From contig CADAAR010000016.1 in NCBI GenBank assembly GCA_902785945.1, positions 1 through 49,920 on the forward strand: a stretch of 49,920 bases of DNA. The letters are read 5' to 3'. Of the stretch, positions 6,302 to 15,649 are shown one piece after another. Position 1 is the stretch's first letter. Every line of letters starts with the position of its first letter. The notes beneath the pieces are model-generated. The model did not search any database. It saw only the letters and a program-made list of their open reading frames with translations, and had not been told where the DNA came from. Both the position numbers and the translations under genes were made by a program. This stretch comes from an uncultured Prevotellaceae bacterium. GTDB lineage: Bacteria; Bacteroidota; Bacteroidia; Bacteroidales; Bacteroidaceae.

Positions 6302-8280
6302 TATCGGTAGAAGGACTGAAAGTGGAGTTCGGGGTGAAGCCCCTGTTCGTGGATGCGAGCTTTGTCATCAACGATCGCGACCGTATTGCCCTGGTGGGAA
6401 AGAACGGTGCAGGCAAGTCGACAATGCTGAAAATACTCTGTGGACAGCAAAGGCCCACAGCAGGTAATGTGAGCGTGCCTACAGACTGCAGGATTGGCTA
6501 TCTGCCTCAGGTGATGATCCTGCAGGACGATACGACGGTGCGTGAAGAGGCTCAGAAGGCCTTTGCCGACATTACCCAGTTGAAAGCGCGCATCGATAAG
6601 ATGAACCAGGAACTGGCTGAGCGTACGGACTATGAGAGCGAGAGCTATCTGGCACTGATTGAGAAATACACCACTGAGCACGAACGCTATATGATGTTAG
6701 GGGCCGAGAACTATGAGGCAGAGATAGAACGGACGCTGATGGGACTAGGCTTCCTGCGGACGGACTTTGAACGGCCTACTTCGGAGTTTTCTGGTGGTTG
6801 GCGAATGCGTATTGAACTGGCGAAGATTCTGCTGCAGAAGCCCGATGTGCTGTTGCTTGACGAGCCTACCAACCATCTGGATATTGAGAGTATTCAATGG
6901 CTGGAACAGTTCCTTGCGCAATCGTCGAGTGCCGTTGTTCTGGTGAGCCACGACAGGGCCTTTATCAATAATGTGTCGAACCGTACGCTGGAGATATCCT
7001 GTGGGCGGGTGGTCGACTATAAAGTGAAGTATAATGAGTACGTTGTTCTGCGTAAAGAACGACGTGAACAGCAGTTAAGGGCTTACGAGAACCAACAGAA
7101 GGAAGTGGCTGAGATGAAGGACTTTATCGAGCGTTTCAGATATAAGGCTACGAAGGCTGTTCAGGTGCAGCAGAAAATTAAACAACTGGAGAAAATCGTA
7201 CCCATCGAGATTGATGAGGTGGACAATTCTGCGATGCATCTGAAGTTCCCGCCCAGCCTTAGAAGTGGTGATTATCCGGTGATCTGCGACGAGGTACGTA
7301 AGGACTATGGTGCCCATACCGTGTTCGACCATGTGACGCTGACCATCAAGCGAGGCGAGAAGGTGGCTTTTGTGGGTAAGAACGGTGAGGGAAAGTCGAC
7401 GCTGGTGAAGTGTATCATGGGTGAGATTCCTTATACTGGTGAGCTGAAAATCGGGCATAATATCCAGATTGGCTATTTTGCCCAGAATCAGGCGCAGTTG
7501 TTGGACGAGAACCTGACGGTCTTCCAAACCATTGATAATGTGGCGAAGGGCGACATCCGATTGCGAATCAACGATATTCTCGGTGCTTTTATGTTCGGTG
7601 GCGAGGAAAGCGATAAGAAGGTGAAAGTGCTCAGTGGCGGAGAGAGAAGCCGTTTGGCGATGATCCGTCTGTTGCTGGAGCCTGTGAACCTGCTGATTCT
7701 CGACGAGCCGACGAACCATCTTGACATGCCTTCGAAGGACGTGCTGAAAGAGGCTATTAAGGCTTTTGACGGTACGGCCATCATCGTGAGCCACGACCGA
7801 GAGTTCCTGGATGGACTGGTGACGAAGGTCTATGAGTTTGGTGGCGGTAGGGTGAGGGAGCACCTTGGCGGTATTTATGACTTCCTGAGAAGTAAAAAAA
7901 TATCAGAGCTGAATGAGTTGGGACAGACGGATAAGAATGTCCAACAAGAAAAGAGCCTGTCTGTTAGTCAGTCGGCTGCGTCTAATAAGAATAGTTCTGA
8001 TTCTAAACCTGTTGCTTCGCAGGAAGCTTTGTCGAAGGCCCTTGATTATGCGGAGCGTAAGGAGCAGCAGAAACGTATCAAACGGATAGAGAAGGCTGTA
8101 AAAGAATCTGAATCGAAAATTGAAAAGATGGAGACGCGTTTAAAAGAACTTGACGAGTTGTTGATGCAGCCAGAGAACGCTTCGGACATGACACTCGTGA
8201 TGGAATATACCTCAACGAAGAAATGTCTTGACGAAGAAATGGACCGTTGGGAGAAATTAAACGAAGAATTAGCCCAGTAA
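6298..8280 (+). CDS. ABC-F family ATPase (ribosome-associated type)
   Basis: The protein is 660 residues with two ABC domains and no membrane segments, the ABC-F architecture. Domain 1 has Walker A GKNGAGKST (34-42), signature FSGGWRMR and LLLDEPTNHLD. Domain 2 has GKNGEGKST (about 360), LSGGERSR and LLILDEPTNHLD (about 467). The charged helical linker between them (about 245-300) is the P-site tRNA interaction motif of the family. A Lys/Glu-rich coiled coil closes the protein (about 570-655), as in Uup/YdiF-like members. ABC-F proteins act on ribosomes to relieve stalls or give antibiotic protection. The subtype and any resistance role cannot be decided from sequence alone. Translation is coupled to the preceding gene and a strong terminator follows. 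Confidence 0.9.
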   Translation: MISVEGLKVEFGVKPLFVDASFVINDRDRIALVGKNGAGKSTMLKILCGQQRPTAGNVSVPTDCRIGYLPQVMILQDDTTVREEAQKAFADITQLKARIDKMNQELAERTDYESESYLALIEKYTTEHERYMMLGAENYEAEIERTLMGLGFLRTDFERPTSEFSGGWRMRIELAKILLQKPDVLLLDEPTNHLDIESIQWLEQFLAQSSSAVVLVSHDRAFINNVSNRTLEISCGRVVDYKVKYNEYVVLRKERREQQLRAYENQQKEVAEMKDFIERFRYKATKAVQVQQKIKQLEKIVPIEIDEVDNSAMHLKFPPSLRSGDYPVICDEVRKDYGAHTVFDHVTLTIKRGEKVAFVGKNGEGKSTLVKCIMGEIPYTGELKIGHNIQIGYFAQNQAQLLDENLTVFQTIDNVAKGDIRLRINDILGAFMFGGEESDKKVKVLSGGERSRLAMIRLLLEPVNLLILDEPTNHLDMPSKDVLKEAIKAFDGTAIIVSHDREFLDGLVTKVYEFGGGRVREHLGGIYDFLRSKKISELNELGQTDKNVQQEKSLSVSQSAASNKNSSDSKPVASQEALSKALDYAERKEQQKRIKRIEKAVKESESKIEKMETRLKELDELLMQPENASDMTLVMEYTSTKKCLDEEMDRWEKLNEELAQ

Positions 8281-8314
8281 AAGGCGGCCTAAAGGCCGTT
8301 ATTATATAAATTTA

Positions 8315-8348
8315 CCGTCGTAAATGTAAATTTACGGCGGATTTTTTT
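8315..8348 (+). terminator. Intrinsic terminator
   Basis: A 10-bp stem (ccgtcgtaaa / tttacggcgg, one G-U) at 8315-8340 is followed by a and seven T. A small cggcc/ggccg hairpin precedes it at 8284-8298. It separates the ABC-F gene from the kinase cluster. Confidence 0.8.
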
Positions 8349-8376
8349 GTTTAATTCAAAAAATTTATTAACTTTG
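8346..8376 (+). promoter_or_regulatory. Promoter of the kinase/AAA+ cluster
   Basis: TTTG at 8346-8349 (inside the T run of the previous terminator) and TAACTTTG at 8369-8376 have a 19-base spacer. No other promoter-like pair was found in the cluster, so the five genes to 16964 are probably one transcript. Confidence 0.75.
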
Positions 8377-8402
8377 CGCCTAACTTATGTAAATAACATG
8401 TT

Positions 8403-9341
8403 ATGATGAACGAAGATATTACCCTAAACCCAACCAACGGTGCCAGTGGTATGCAAGAGATGCAACATGAAGAACTGACAAGGGAAAGAACCTCGTCGGG
8501 TAACTATCAGCAGCAGATGCATGCCCATAGTGCGCAAGGCATACAGTGTCCTTACTGTGGTACTGTGAATGAACCGGAAGCCATGTTCTGTGCTTCGTGT
8601 GGAAAACCAATCGGTGTGACCAGTTGTCCGAATTGTGGTGCGGAGATCGACCCTGATGCCGATTTCTGCGAGGTGTGTCACCATTATATCCGCAAAGATA
8701 TCTGTTCATTCTGTGGTGCCCACCTCACGGGAAAAGAGGCTTTTTGTCCTGAGTGCGGTAATCCCAGGGGTGGTATCGTATGTCCGACGTGTCATACGCT
8801 CAACGACTTCTCTTTCTGCAAACAGTGCGGCACGCCCTTGACAGATGAAGCCCGACAGCTGCTGGCAGAGTTGCAACTGACGCCGGAATATAAGGAGATG
8901 GAGGCACTCGCCAAGGAACTTCAGCAGATGGAGATGACCATTCCCTTGTCGACGGAGCGTGACAAGGTTCGTGACCAGTTGAGCAGAAAACTGCGTGAGC
9001 GCGTTCTGACGCTGTTGGCTCAGGACCGTGGCATTGCCCAACCGGAGATTAAAGAGCTGGAGCCTTCTGTGGAAAAACAGGATTTGGAAGCTCAGAAAGA
9101 AGCACGCCTGAAGCGTCTGAATGAAATATTAGAGCAGATGGCGCAGAAACCAGAGCCTCAGCCTGCCAAAGTCCGCAATTATGCGATGGCTTGTAAACCA
9201 CAGGGTGTCCGCCTTGCTTGGGAGTGCAATTTCAAGCATGCCCTGCATTCCAGTCCTTGTGGTTGTGCCAAACCGCAACTGGGCGGAAAATGGATTATTT
9301 TGGGAAAGAATTCACGAAAAGAAATTAAAGACGATAAATAA
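8403..9341 (+). CDS. Four-zinc-ribbon protein of the kinase/AAA+ cluster
   Basis: The protein is 312 residues, cytosolic, without a signal peptide. After a polar N-terminal tail come four CxxC...CxxC zinc ribbons in tandem: C49/C52-C63/C66, C75/C78-C89/C92, C101/C104-C115/C118 and C127/C130-C139/C142. A charged helical segment follows (about 145-255, rich in Leu, Glu and Lys, likely coiled coil). The last ~50 residues hold a second cysteine group (CKPQGVRLAWECNFKHALHS, then CGCAKP). Such ribbons usually mediate protein contacts rather than catalysis. Two other proteins of the cluster also start with a ribbon. It is the first gene of the unit and its stop shares one base with the kinase start (TAATG at 9339-9343). 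It may be a scaffold for the kinase and AAA+ proteins; this is inference. Confidence 0.85.
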   Translation: MMNEDITLNPTNGASGMQEMQHEELTRERTSSGNYQQQMHAHSAQGIQCPYCGTVNEPEAMFCASCGKPIGVTSCPNCGAEIDPDADFCEVCHHYIRKDICSFCGAHLTGKEAFCPECGNPRGGIVCPTCHTLNDFSFCKQCGTPLTDEARQLLAELQLTPEYKEMEALAKELQQMEMTIPLSTERDKVRDQLSRKLRERVLTLLAQDRGIAQPEIKELEPSVEKQDLEAQKEARLKRLNEILEQMAQKPEPQPAKVRNYAMACKPQGVRLAWECNFKHALHSSPCGCAKPQLGGKWIILGKNSRKEIKDDK

Positions 9342-12334
9342 TGGAAAATCCGGATGTTGAGAAGACAATGCATGTAGAGCCTGCTGCAGGTGATATGACT
9401 GTGCGCCCGGCATCAATGGACCAGATGGATCCTTCTGGCTCTATGGATATGACAATGCGTTCAACGACCAATCCTGTGCAAGATGATACGGACATGCAAG
9501 ATGTCGCTGGAGATTATTTTGTGCTGAAAGGTGTTAAGTACAAAAATAAGCAGTGCCTCAGTGAGAACTCTGGCGAGGCTCAGGTCTATCTTGTGGAGCG
9601 GGACGGCGAGGAATATGTCTTGAAGATTTATTATCCTACGTTCAATGTCAACAAGAAGATGTTGCAGGCCATTTACAATTTCAAGTTTGAGATGATTGTG
9701 TCGCTCATCGACTACGGAAAGGTGTATGTCGATGGTAAGAGCCGCAACTATGAGTTGATGGAATATCTGCGAGGCGGTTCTATGGTTGACTATCACTTGA
9801 ATGGTGACATTGACAAATTCCGTCGTATCGCCTTGCAGGCTGCGGCTGCCTTGGCCTATTGCCACAGTAATAATATCCTTCATAAGGATGTGAAACCGAG
9901 TAACCTGTTCTTCCGTGATAAGGAACATACGGAAGTGGTGCTTGGTGATTTCGGTATCTCCAGTATGTTGGAGAATGACGGAAAACTGCACCAGACGACA
10001 CAGGCAAGAACACCCATCTATGCAGCACCGGAGATGTATTCGGATGTGATTGACGGTGTGGTGGAGGTAACGCCTGCTGCTGATTTCTACTCTCTGGGTA
10101 TCACGCTGATGTATATCTGGCTCGGTGGAAACCCGATGAGCAGCAATGAGCGTGTGATGATGCGCCAGAAGAGCGAAGGCCGCCTGCCCCGTATGAATGA
10201 GTTGCCCGAACGGGTAAGGATGATTGTGCAGGGTATGACCGTTGTCAATCCGTTGAACCGTTGGGGATATGACCAGGTGGAGAAATGGTTTGAGGGTGAG
10301 AGTCCGAGTGTGGATCTGAGCTCACCATTCCTGAAATATAAGAGCTTTATCGTTGATCCGGATAGGAATCTGGTGGCCGACAACATCCATGAGTTGGTAC
10401 CCATGTTAATAGAAAACGAGAAACTGGCTATTGGCTATCTGTATAATGGTCGTATCAGTTCTTGGCTGGAACAGTGTGGCAATGACAAATTGAGTACGAT
10501 TGTCAAGGATATCGTGGTCAACAAGTATCCTGTGGATCAGCATGCCGGACTGATGGCAGCTGTTTATATGATGGAGCCTACCTATCCCTATAAGGACATT
10601 AAGGGTAACTTGTGCGACGATGTGCACAGTGTGGCCATCTCTTTGCTGAGTTATATAAAGGAATACGGCATGTTGCTGGTTAATCCTAACGACACGCTGT
10701 ATCAATATCTGGAGTCGCATACAAAATGCAACATCGACCGTTTGCGCTCGTACTTCAGCCAGTCGGAGAAGTTTGATGCGAAGGTGGCCGTGATGCGACT
10801 GGTCTTCGAGATTGATCCGGAAATACCTCTGCTCAGTCGCTTCCCCTCCTCAACGTTGAAAGATATCGTCAAAACCTTTGGTAAGGAACAGTTGAACGAG
10901 GATGAATGGCATTGTCTGACAGATGGCAGATTGTTGTCGTGGATGTATAGTCATGAAGACAAGATGGCTTGCGAGAGTCTGCGTATCCTGACCAGGAATC
11001 AGCCATACTCGGAAGCTTTGGCATATAAGGTTCTTTATAATCTGGATCGTAATGCTGCCTATGACCTGCGTAATGCCAACACGCCTCAGAAGGTGGGTGA
11101 GATGTTGAATGAGCGGTTGAAGAACCTTGAACATGCGGATGAAGACGAGTTTAAGAAACAGATGGCCGATATCATTGACCTGAACGGTCGTTTCTCATAT
11201 TTCGCCCAGATGCATGGATGGTCGGAAGTACTGAATGAGGCCAACCGTTGTTTTGATTTCAACAGTGAAGAGAACAAAGAACGGTTGGGTGCCTATGATG
11301 CGAAAACGGCCGTTTATCGCTTCTGCAAGATCTTAGGCGTGACACCGGCTTATGTTCTGTCTGATGGTACAGAACTGACTGACGGTCGTAATCTCCATTC
11401 ACACGACTATGCCCAGATTAGGAATGAAATGCGTAACGGTTCCTTTACGCAGTGGCTCTCGGTATTCTACCACGAAGACCCGTTTGCAGACTTCACGGAG
11501 GAATATGCTTATGAGCATACCTTGGAGGAGTGGTTGAATGCGATAGGTAAGATTGACAGTCACCAGACTTATTATAAGCGTTTTGTTGATGCCCGTGAAG
11601 AGACTTCTAATAGAATCCATAATGTTAGAAGTGGTTGGGAACGTGCAAAAGGTAAGGAGAAGGTATGGCGTATGGTATTCTACGGCCTGTCTGGCTTGTG
11701 GATCCTGCTGATGCTGTTTATCGGCGTCAAGGACCGTACTTTCCTTTTGGGACACTCCTTTATTTCCATTGGTCTGCCGTTGGGTGGTATGACAGGTATC
11801 ATCGTTGCTACGAGGGCTTACTTCAGGGGATATGATTTCTTCTTCTCCTTCCTGTGGGGACTGGCTGGAGCCTTCTCGGCTTTTATACCTATTATTATTT
11901 TAAAATATATGGACCAGTCGCATCCCAGTCTGTTTAATCTGACAGTCATCGCGATATCATTGGTTTATATGCTCATTTGTCATCTGACGGACTTCCGTGG
12001 TGACCAGAAAGCTGATAACAGGCTGATTTCAGAGGTGCTTGATAACGATATTAAGTCAACCTTGCTGGAACCTCTTTACTATACCTTCAAGACCAAGTCG
12101 TATAAGTTCAAGGGGTCGAAGTTTGGGTTGCTTGACGACGTGACCGATCAGGTACGTTCTATCAGTGGTGAGAGTGTGCTTCACTATGTGTTGTGGAGTG
12201 TTTTGGCACTCATCTTCGTACTTGACTTTATCATTTATAGTCCAAGTTTGCTGAATGTCAGCAATCCTGATATTGATAACTTCAGCTTCAGACCTTCAGA
12301 AATGATGCAGAAAATCGAAAAAGATGTAGAATAA
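9341..12334 (+). CDS. Membrane-anchored Hanks-type Ser/Thr protein kinase
   Basis: The protein is 997 residues. Residues 1-55 are a polar Met/Thr/Asp-rich tail. The kinase domain spans about 58-300: ATP-binding Lys K95 (EEYVLKIYYP), catalytic loop HKDVKPSNLFF (H181, D183, N188), DFG at 203-205 and the APE motif in TPIYAAPEMY. All catalytic residues are present. The loop has HKD in place of the usual HRD. A long helical region without recognised motifs (about 310-765) follows. Then come four hydrophobic segments (about 770-895) and a last one (about 948-968), so the C-terminus is membrane-embedded. No PASTA domain is present. It is coupled by TAATG overlaps to the genes on both sides. With the PP2C at 16212 as its likely antagonist and the FHA protein as phospho-Thr reader, it is the probable input of the circuit. 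Its signal is unknown. Confidence 0.92.
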   Translation: MENPDVEKTMHVEPAAGDMTVRPASMDQMDPSGSMDMTMRSTTNPVQDDTDMQDVAGDYFVLKGVKYKNKQCLSENSGEAQVYLVERDGEEYVLKIYYPTFNVNKKMLQAIYNFKFEMIVSLIDYGKVYVDGKSRNYELMEYLRGGSMVDYHLNGDIDKFRRIALQAAAALAYCHSNNILHKDVKPSNLFFRDKEHTEVVLGDFGISSMLENDGKLHQTTQARTPIYAAPEMYSDVIDGVVEVTPAADFYSLGITLMYIWLGGNPMSSNERVMMRQKSEGRLPRMNELPERVRMIVQGMTVVNPLNRWGYDQVEKWFEGESPSVDLSSPFLKYKSFIVDPDRNLVADNIHELVPMLIENEKLAIGYLYNGRISSWLEQCGNDKLSTIVKDIVVNKYPVDQHAGLMAAVYMMEPTYPYKDIKGNLCDDVHSVAISLLSYIKEYGMLLVNPNDTLYQYLESHTKCNIDRLRSYFSQSEKFDAKVAVMRLVFEIDPEIPLLSRFPSSTLKDIVKTFGKEQLNEDEWHCLTDGRLLSWMYSHEDKMACESLRILTRNQPYSEALAYKVLYNLDRNAAYDLRNANTPQKVGEMLNERLKNLEHADEDEFKKQMADIIDLNGRFSYFAQMHGWSEVLNEANRCFDFNSEENKERLGAYDAKTAVYRFCKILGVTPAYVLSDGTELTDGRNLHSHDYAQIRNEMRNGSFTQWLSVFYHEDPFADFTEEYAYEHTLEEWLNAIGKIDSHQTYYKRFVDAREETSNRIHNVRSGWERAKGKEKVWRMVFYGLSGLWILLMLFIGVKDRTFLLGHSFISIGLPLGGMTGIIVATRAYFRGYDFFFSFLWGLAGAFSAFIPIIILKYMDQSHPSLFNLTVIAISLVYMLICHLTDFRGDQKADNRLISEVLDNDIKSTLLEPLYYTFKTKSYKFKGSKFGLLDDVTDQVRSISGESVLHYVLWSVLALIFVLDFIIYSPSLLNVSNPDIDNFSFRPSEMMQKIEKDVE

Positions 12335-15300
12335 TGATATGTGAACATTGCCATAAGGAAAACAGGAGCGTAGCCAAGTTCTGTAAATGGTGCGGACAGC
12401 CCATGATCAGTCAGAACCTGCTCGACAAGTTGGTTGGTCTTGATAATGTCAAGCAACAACTGAAGATGATTGTCGACACCTATGCTTTCTTGCGGTCACG
12501 AAAGGACATTGCTCAAGTTCGTATTTCCGTGAATGCCATCATCATTGGTGAGACAGGAACCGGTAAGACGGCCCTCGCAGAGATTCTCCGTGACTATTTC
12601 TATCAGAACAAGATTATCGACAAGCCCAAACTGACGATGGTAGATGCCGTCGACTATCAGCGCTTTGTCGACAAGTGGGAAGAGAACATCAAGAAGGCAA
12701 AGAATGGTATCCTGTTCTTTGACAATGTCCAGAAACTGCTGCCTGACAAGTATTCCAATCAGGTGAATCCTTTGGATAAGCTCTTTGTCGAGATGGACAA
12801 ATGGGAAGACAATCCTGTGGTTATCATCTCAGGTCTTCCCAAGGGTCTGGATGACTTCCTGGAGAGCAATCCGGCTGTAGCCAACCGTTTCAAGTACACG
12901 TTCCGTCTTCCGACACCAAACTATAATGAGTTGACGGATATCTGTAAGCTGAGTCTGAAGACGCGTTATGGCATTGCTGATTTCACACCAGAGGCTGACG
13001 ATCAGTTGAAGCGTTATTTCAAGTATCAGATTAAGATTAAGGACGAGACCTTTGGTAATGCTCACCTGGCCATGAAGACGGCTGAAGATATCTTTACGCA
13101 GTTTATCAGTCGTGGTGCGCAGGCAACCATTGTTGAGAAGAGTGACATTAAGGGCTATGTACCGGAAGAGCGCTCTGTAGAGGATATCCTGAAAGACCTC
13201 GACCAGTATATTGGTATGGATGAGGTGAAATCTGCCGTACGTGAGATTGCCTATGCTGTGAAGAACAGTGTGGAGCGTGCCGAACGTGGCTTGGGCGAGC
13301 AGGAGAAGATGTCGATGCATATTATCCTGACAGGTAATCCAGGAACAGGTAAGACTACCATAGCCCGTAAGTTGGGTGAGATCTTAGCTGCTATCGGCTA
13401 TCTTGACAGTGGACATGTGGTGGAGGTTGACCGTGCCAAGATGGTGAGCCCGTATCAGGGCGAGACCCCGAAGGTGGTAGACCGTTTGTGCGACAAGGCG
13501 ATGGGAGGTATTCTCTTTGTGGATGAGGCTTATACCTTAGCACCTGTCAGTCAGGCGGGTGACCGTGATAATCAGGGCGCACAAGCTTTGGAGAAGTTGA
13601 TGAAACGTATGGAGGACGACCGTGGTAAATTTGTCGTCATTGCTGCTGGTTATAGAACGGAGATGGACAATCTCTTCCGTATCAACCCAGGTTTCCGTAG
13701 CCGTTTCAATTATTTCCTGAATATCGAAGACTACACGCCCGAACAGCTTTACGAGATTATGCTGGTCTTCGCCAAAGAGAAGAAGTATCTGTTCTCTGAG
13801 CAGGCTGAGGCTTTGACGAAGAAGATGATCACGGAGATGTATAACTCTCGTGACAAGGACTTTGCCAATGGTCGTACGATGCGTTCGCTGTTTGACCAGA
13901 TCTGCAAGAAACAGGCACAACGTCTGCAGGGTGAGAGCATCTCTTCGATGAGTAATGAGGAGTTGATGACGATTGAGGATCAGGATATCCCGTACGAGGC
14001 TCCACAGGCAGTAGACTATACAGAGTGTCTGAAGAAGCTCGATGGTCTTGTGGGATTAGGTGGTGTGAAGAAAGAAATCTCCAATCTGGCTGCCTATCTC
14101 AATCTGCAGATCAAACGTGGCGAAACCAATACCTTCCAAGGTAAGCATTATGTGTTTACAGGTAATCCTGGTACAGGTAAGACCACAGTGGCACGTATCA
14201 TGGCTGACGTGTTCAAGACCTTGGGAATCGTATCCCGTGGTCAGTTGGTAGAAGCAGACCGTGCGAAGTTAGTGGCCGGCTATTCTGGTCAGACAGCCAT
14301 CAAGACCAATCAGCTGGTTGATCAGGCTATGGGTGGTGTGCTGTTTATCGATGAGGCTTATACGTTGAAGTCGAATGATGGAGACTCCTTCGGTGCGGAA
14401 GCCATTGATACGCTGTTGAAGCGTTTGGAGGATGACCGTGGTAAGTTTATCTGTATCGTGGCTGGTTATACCGACCAGATGCATGACTTTATTGATACCA
14501 ATCCAGGACTGAAGAGCCGATTTACTCAGACCATTCATTTTGATGACTACACGCCTGACGAGTTGACTCAGATCTTCATCAATTTGGCGAAGGGTAAGAA
14601 CTTTACGATCGATGAGGATACCGAGGCGGCTATCCACCGTGAGTTTGAACAACTCTATCTGCGTCGCGATAAGAACTTCGGTAATGCCCGTGAGGCCCGT
14701 CGTATCTTCGACGGTGCAGTAGAGCGTCAGAGTCAGCGACTGGTGAAGTTGATGAGCGATCCAGGCTTCCAGGAAGAAGATATGTATAAGCTGACGAAGG
14801 AAGATCTGCCGATGGCTCAGAGCGATTCTGCCCGTCCGTTGGAGGAGGTTCTCAACGAACTGGATGAATTCATCGGCATGCGTACTGTCAAGAACTCTAT
14901 CCGTCGTCTTGCCGTCCAGAGCATGTTTATGAAACAGCGTGCTGCGATGGGTGCTGGAAAGGTGCAGCAGATGGCCATGAACTTTATTCTGACGGGTAAT
15001 CCTGGAACAGGTAAAACCTCTATTGCCCGTAAGATGGGTGAGGTGCTTCAGGCTATGGAGATTCTTCCTACGGCCCGTGTTATAGAGGCCAGTCGTGCCA
15101 CATTAGTCGGCAAGTACATGGGTGAGACGCCGAAGATTGTGAATAACATGTGTGACAAGGCGATGGGTGGTATCCTGTTCATCGATGAGGCTTATACACT
15201 TAGCGATGGTGGTGATCAGTATGGTAAGGAAGCCATTGACACCCTGATGAAACGCATGGAGGATGATCGTGGCAAGTTTGTTGTGATAGCTGCCGGTTAT

Positions 15301-15639
15301 AAGGATAAGATGGAAGAGTTCCTGATGATGAATCCTGGATTGGCTAGCCGTTTCACTCACAAGCTCCATATTGATGATTACAACGAAGACGAGTTGTTGG
15401 CCATCTTCAAGCATATGGCTCAGAAGGATCAATATAATCTGTCGCCGACAGCAGAGTTCAAGGCTTTGGATACCATTTATAAGATGGTGCTTAACAAGGA
15501 CGAGTCATGGGGTAATGCCCGTGAGATGCGTAACCTGCTCGATGCGACGATCCAGAAACTCTCACTCCGAGTTTCACAGATGCCACCAGAGGAGGTGACA
15601 AAGGAAACATATCAGTTGATATTACCAGAAGATTTATAA
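12334..15639 (+). CDS. Zinc ribbon plus four tandem AAA+ (CbxX/SpoVK-like) modules
   Basis: The protein is 1101 residues. It starts with one zinc ribbon (C3, C6, C17, C20). Four AAA+ modules follow with Walker A motifs at 72-79 (GETGTGKT), 334-342, 610-618 and 888-896 (each GNPGTGKT plus T/S). Modules 2-4 have intact Walker B (LFVDEAYTL or LFIDEAYTL; Asp-Glu at 397-398, 673-674 and 951-952) and arginine-finger-like SRF. Module 1 has LFFDNVQKL (D130-N131), so the hydrolytic Glu is missing, and it is more divergent. Modules 2-4 resemble the CbxX/CfqX-SpoVK group that includes EccA of type VII secretion. A substrate-remodelling ATPase is therefore likely, with the first module binding but perhaps not hydrolysing ATP. 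It sits between the kinase (TAATG overlap) and the FHA protein (10-base gap). The usual family members have one or two modules. Confidence 0.92.
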   Translation: MICEHCHKENRSVAKFCKWCGQPMISQNLLDKLVGLDNVKQQLKMIVDTYAFLRSRKDIAQVRISVNAIIIGETGTGKTALAEILRDYFYQNKIIDKPKLTMVDAVDYQRFVDKWEENIKKAKNGILFFDNVQKLLPDKYSNQVNPLDKLFVEMDKWEDNPVVIISGLPKGLDDFLESNPAVANRFKYTFRLPTPNYNELTDICKLSLKTRYGIADFTPEADDQLKRYFKYQIKIKDETFGNAHLAMKTAEDIFTQFISRGAQATIVEKSDIKGYVPEERSVEDILKDLDQYIGMDEVKSAVREIAYAVKNSVERAERGLGEQEKMSMHIILTGNPGTGKTTIARKLGEILAAIGYLDSGHVVEVDRAKMVSPYQGETPKVVDRLCDKAMGGILFVDEAYTLAPVSQAGDRDNQGAQALEKLMKRMEDDRGKFVVIAAGYRTEMDNLFRINPGFRSRFNYFLNIEDYTPEQLYEIMLVFAKEKKYLFSEQAEALTKKMITEMYNSRDKDFANGRTMRSLFDQICKKQAQRLQGESISSMSNEELMTIEDQDIPYEAPQAVDYTECLKKLDGLVGLGGVKKEISNLAAYLNLQIKRGETNTFQGKHYVFTGNPGTGKTTVARIMADVFKTLGIVSRGQLVEADRAKLVAGYSGQTAIKTNQLVDQAMGGVLFIDEAYTLKSNDGDSFGAEAIDTLLKRLEDDRGKFICIVAGYTDQMHDFIDTNPGLKSRFTQTIHFDDYTPDELTQIFINLAKGKNFTIDEDTEAAIHREFEQLYLRRDKNFGNAREARRIFDGAVERQSQRLVKLMSDPGFQEEDMYKLTKEDLPMAQSDSARPLEEVLNELDEFIGMRTVKNSIRRLAVQSMFMKQRAAMGAGKVQQMAMNFILTGNPGTGKTSIARKMGEVLQAMEILPTARVIEASRATLVGKYMGETPKIVNNMCDKAMGGILFIDEAYTLSDGGDQYGKEAIDTLMKRMEDDRGKFVVIAAGYKDKMEEFLMMNPGLASRFTHKLHIDDYNEDELLAIFKHMAQKDQYNLSPTAEFKALDTIYKMVLNKDESWGNAREMRNLLDATIQKLSLRVSQMPPEEVTKETYQLILPEDL

Positions 15640-15649
15640 TTAGACGATT

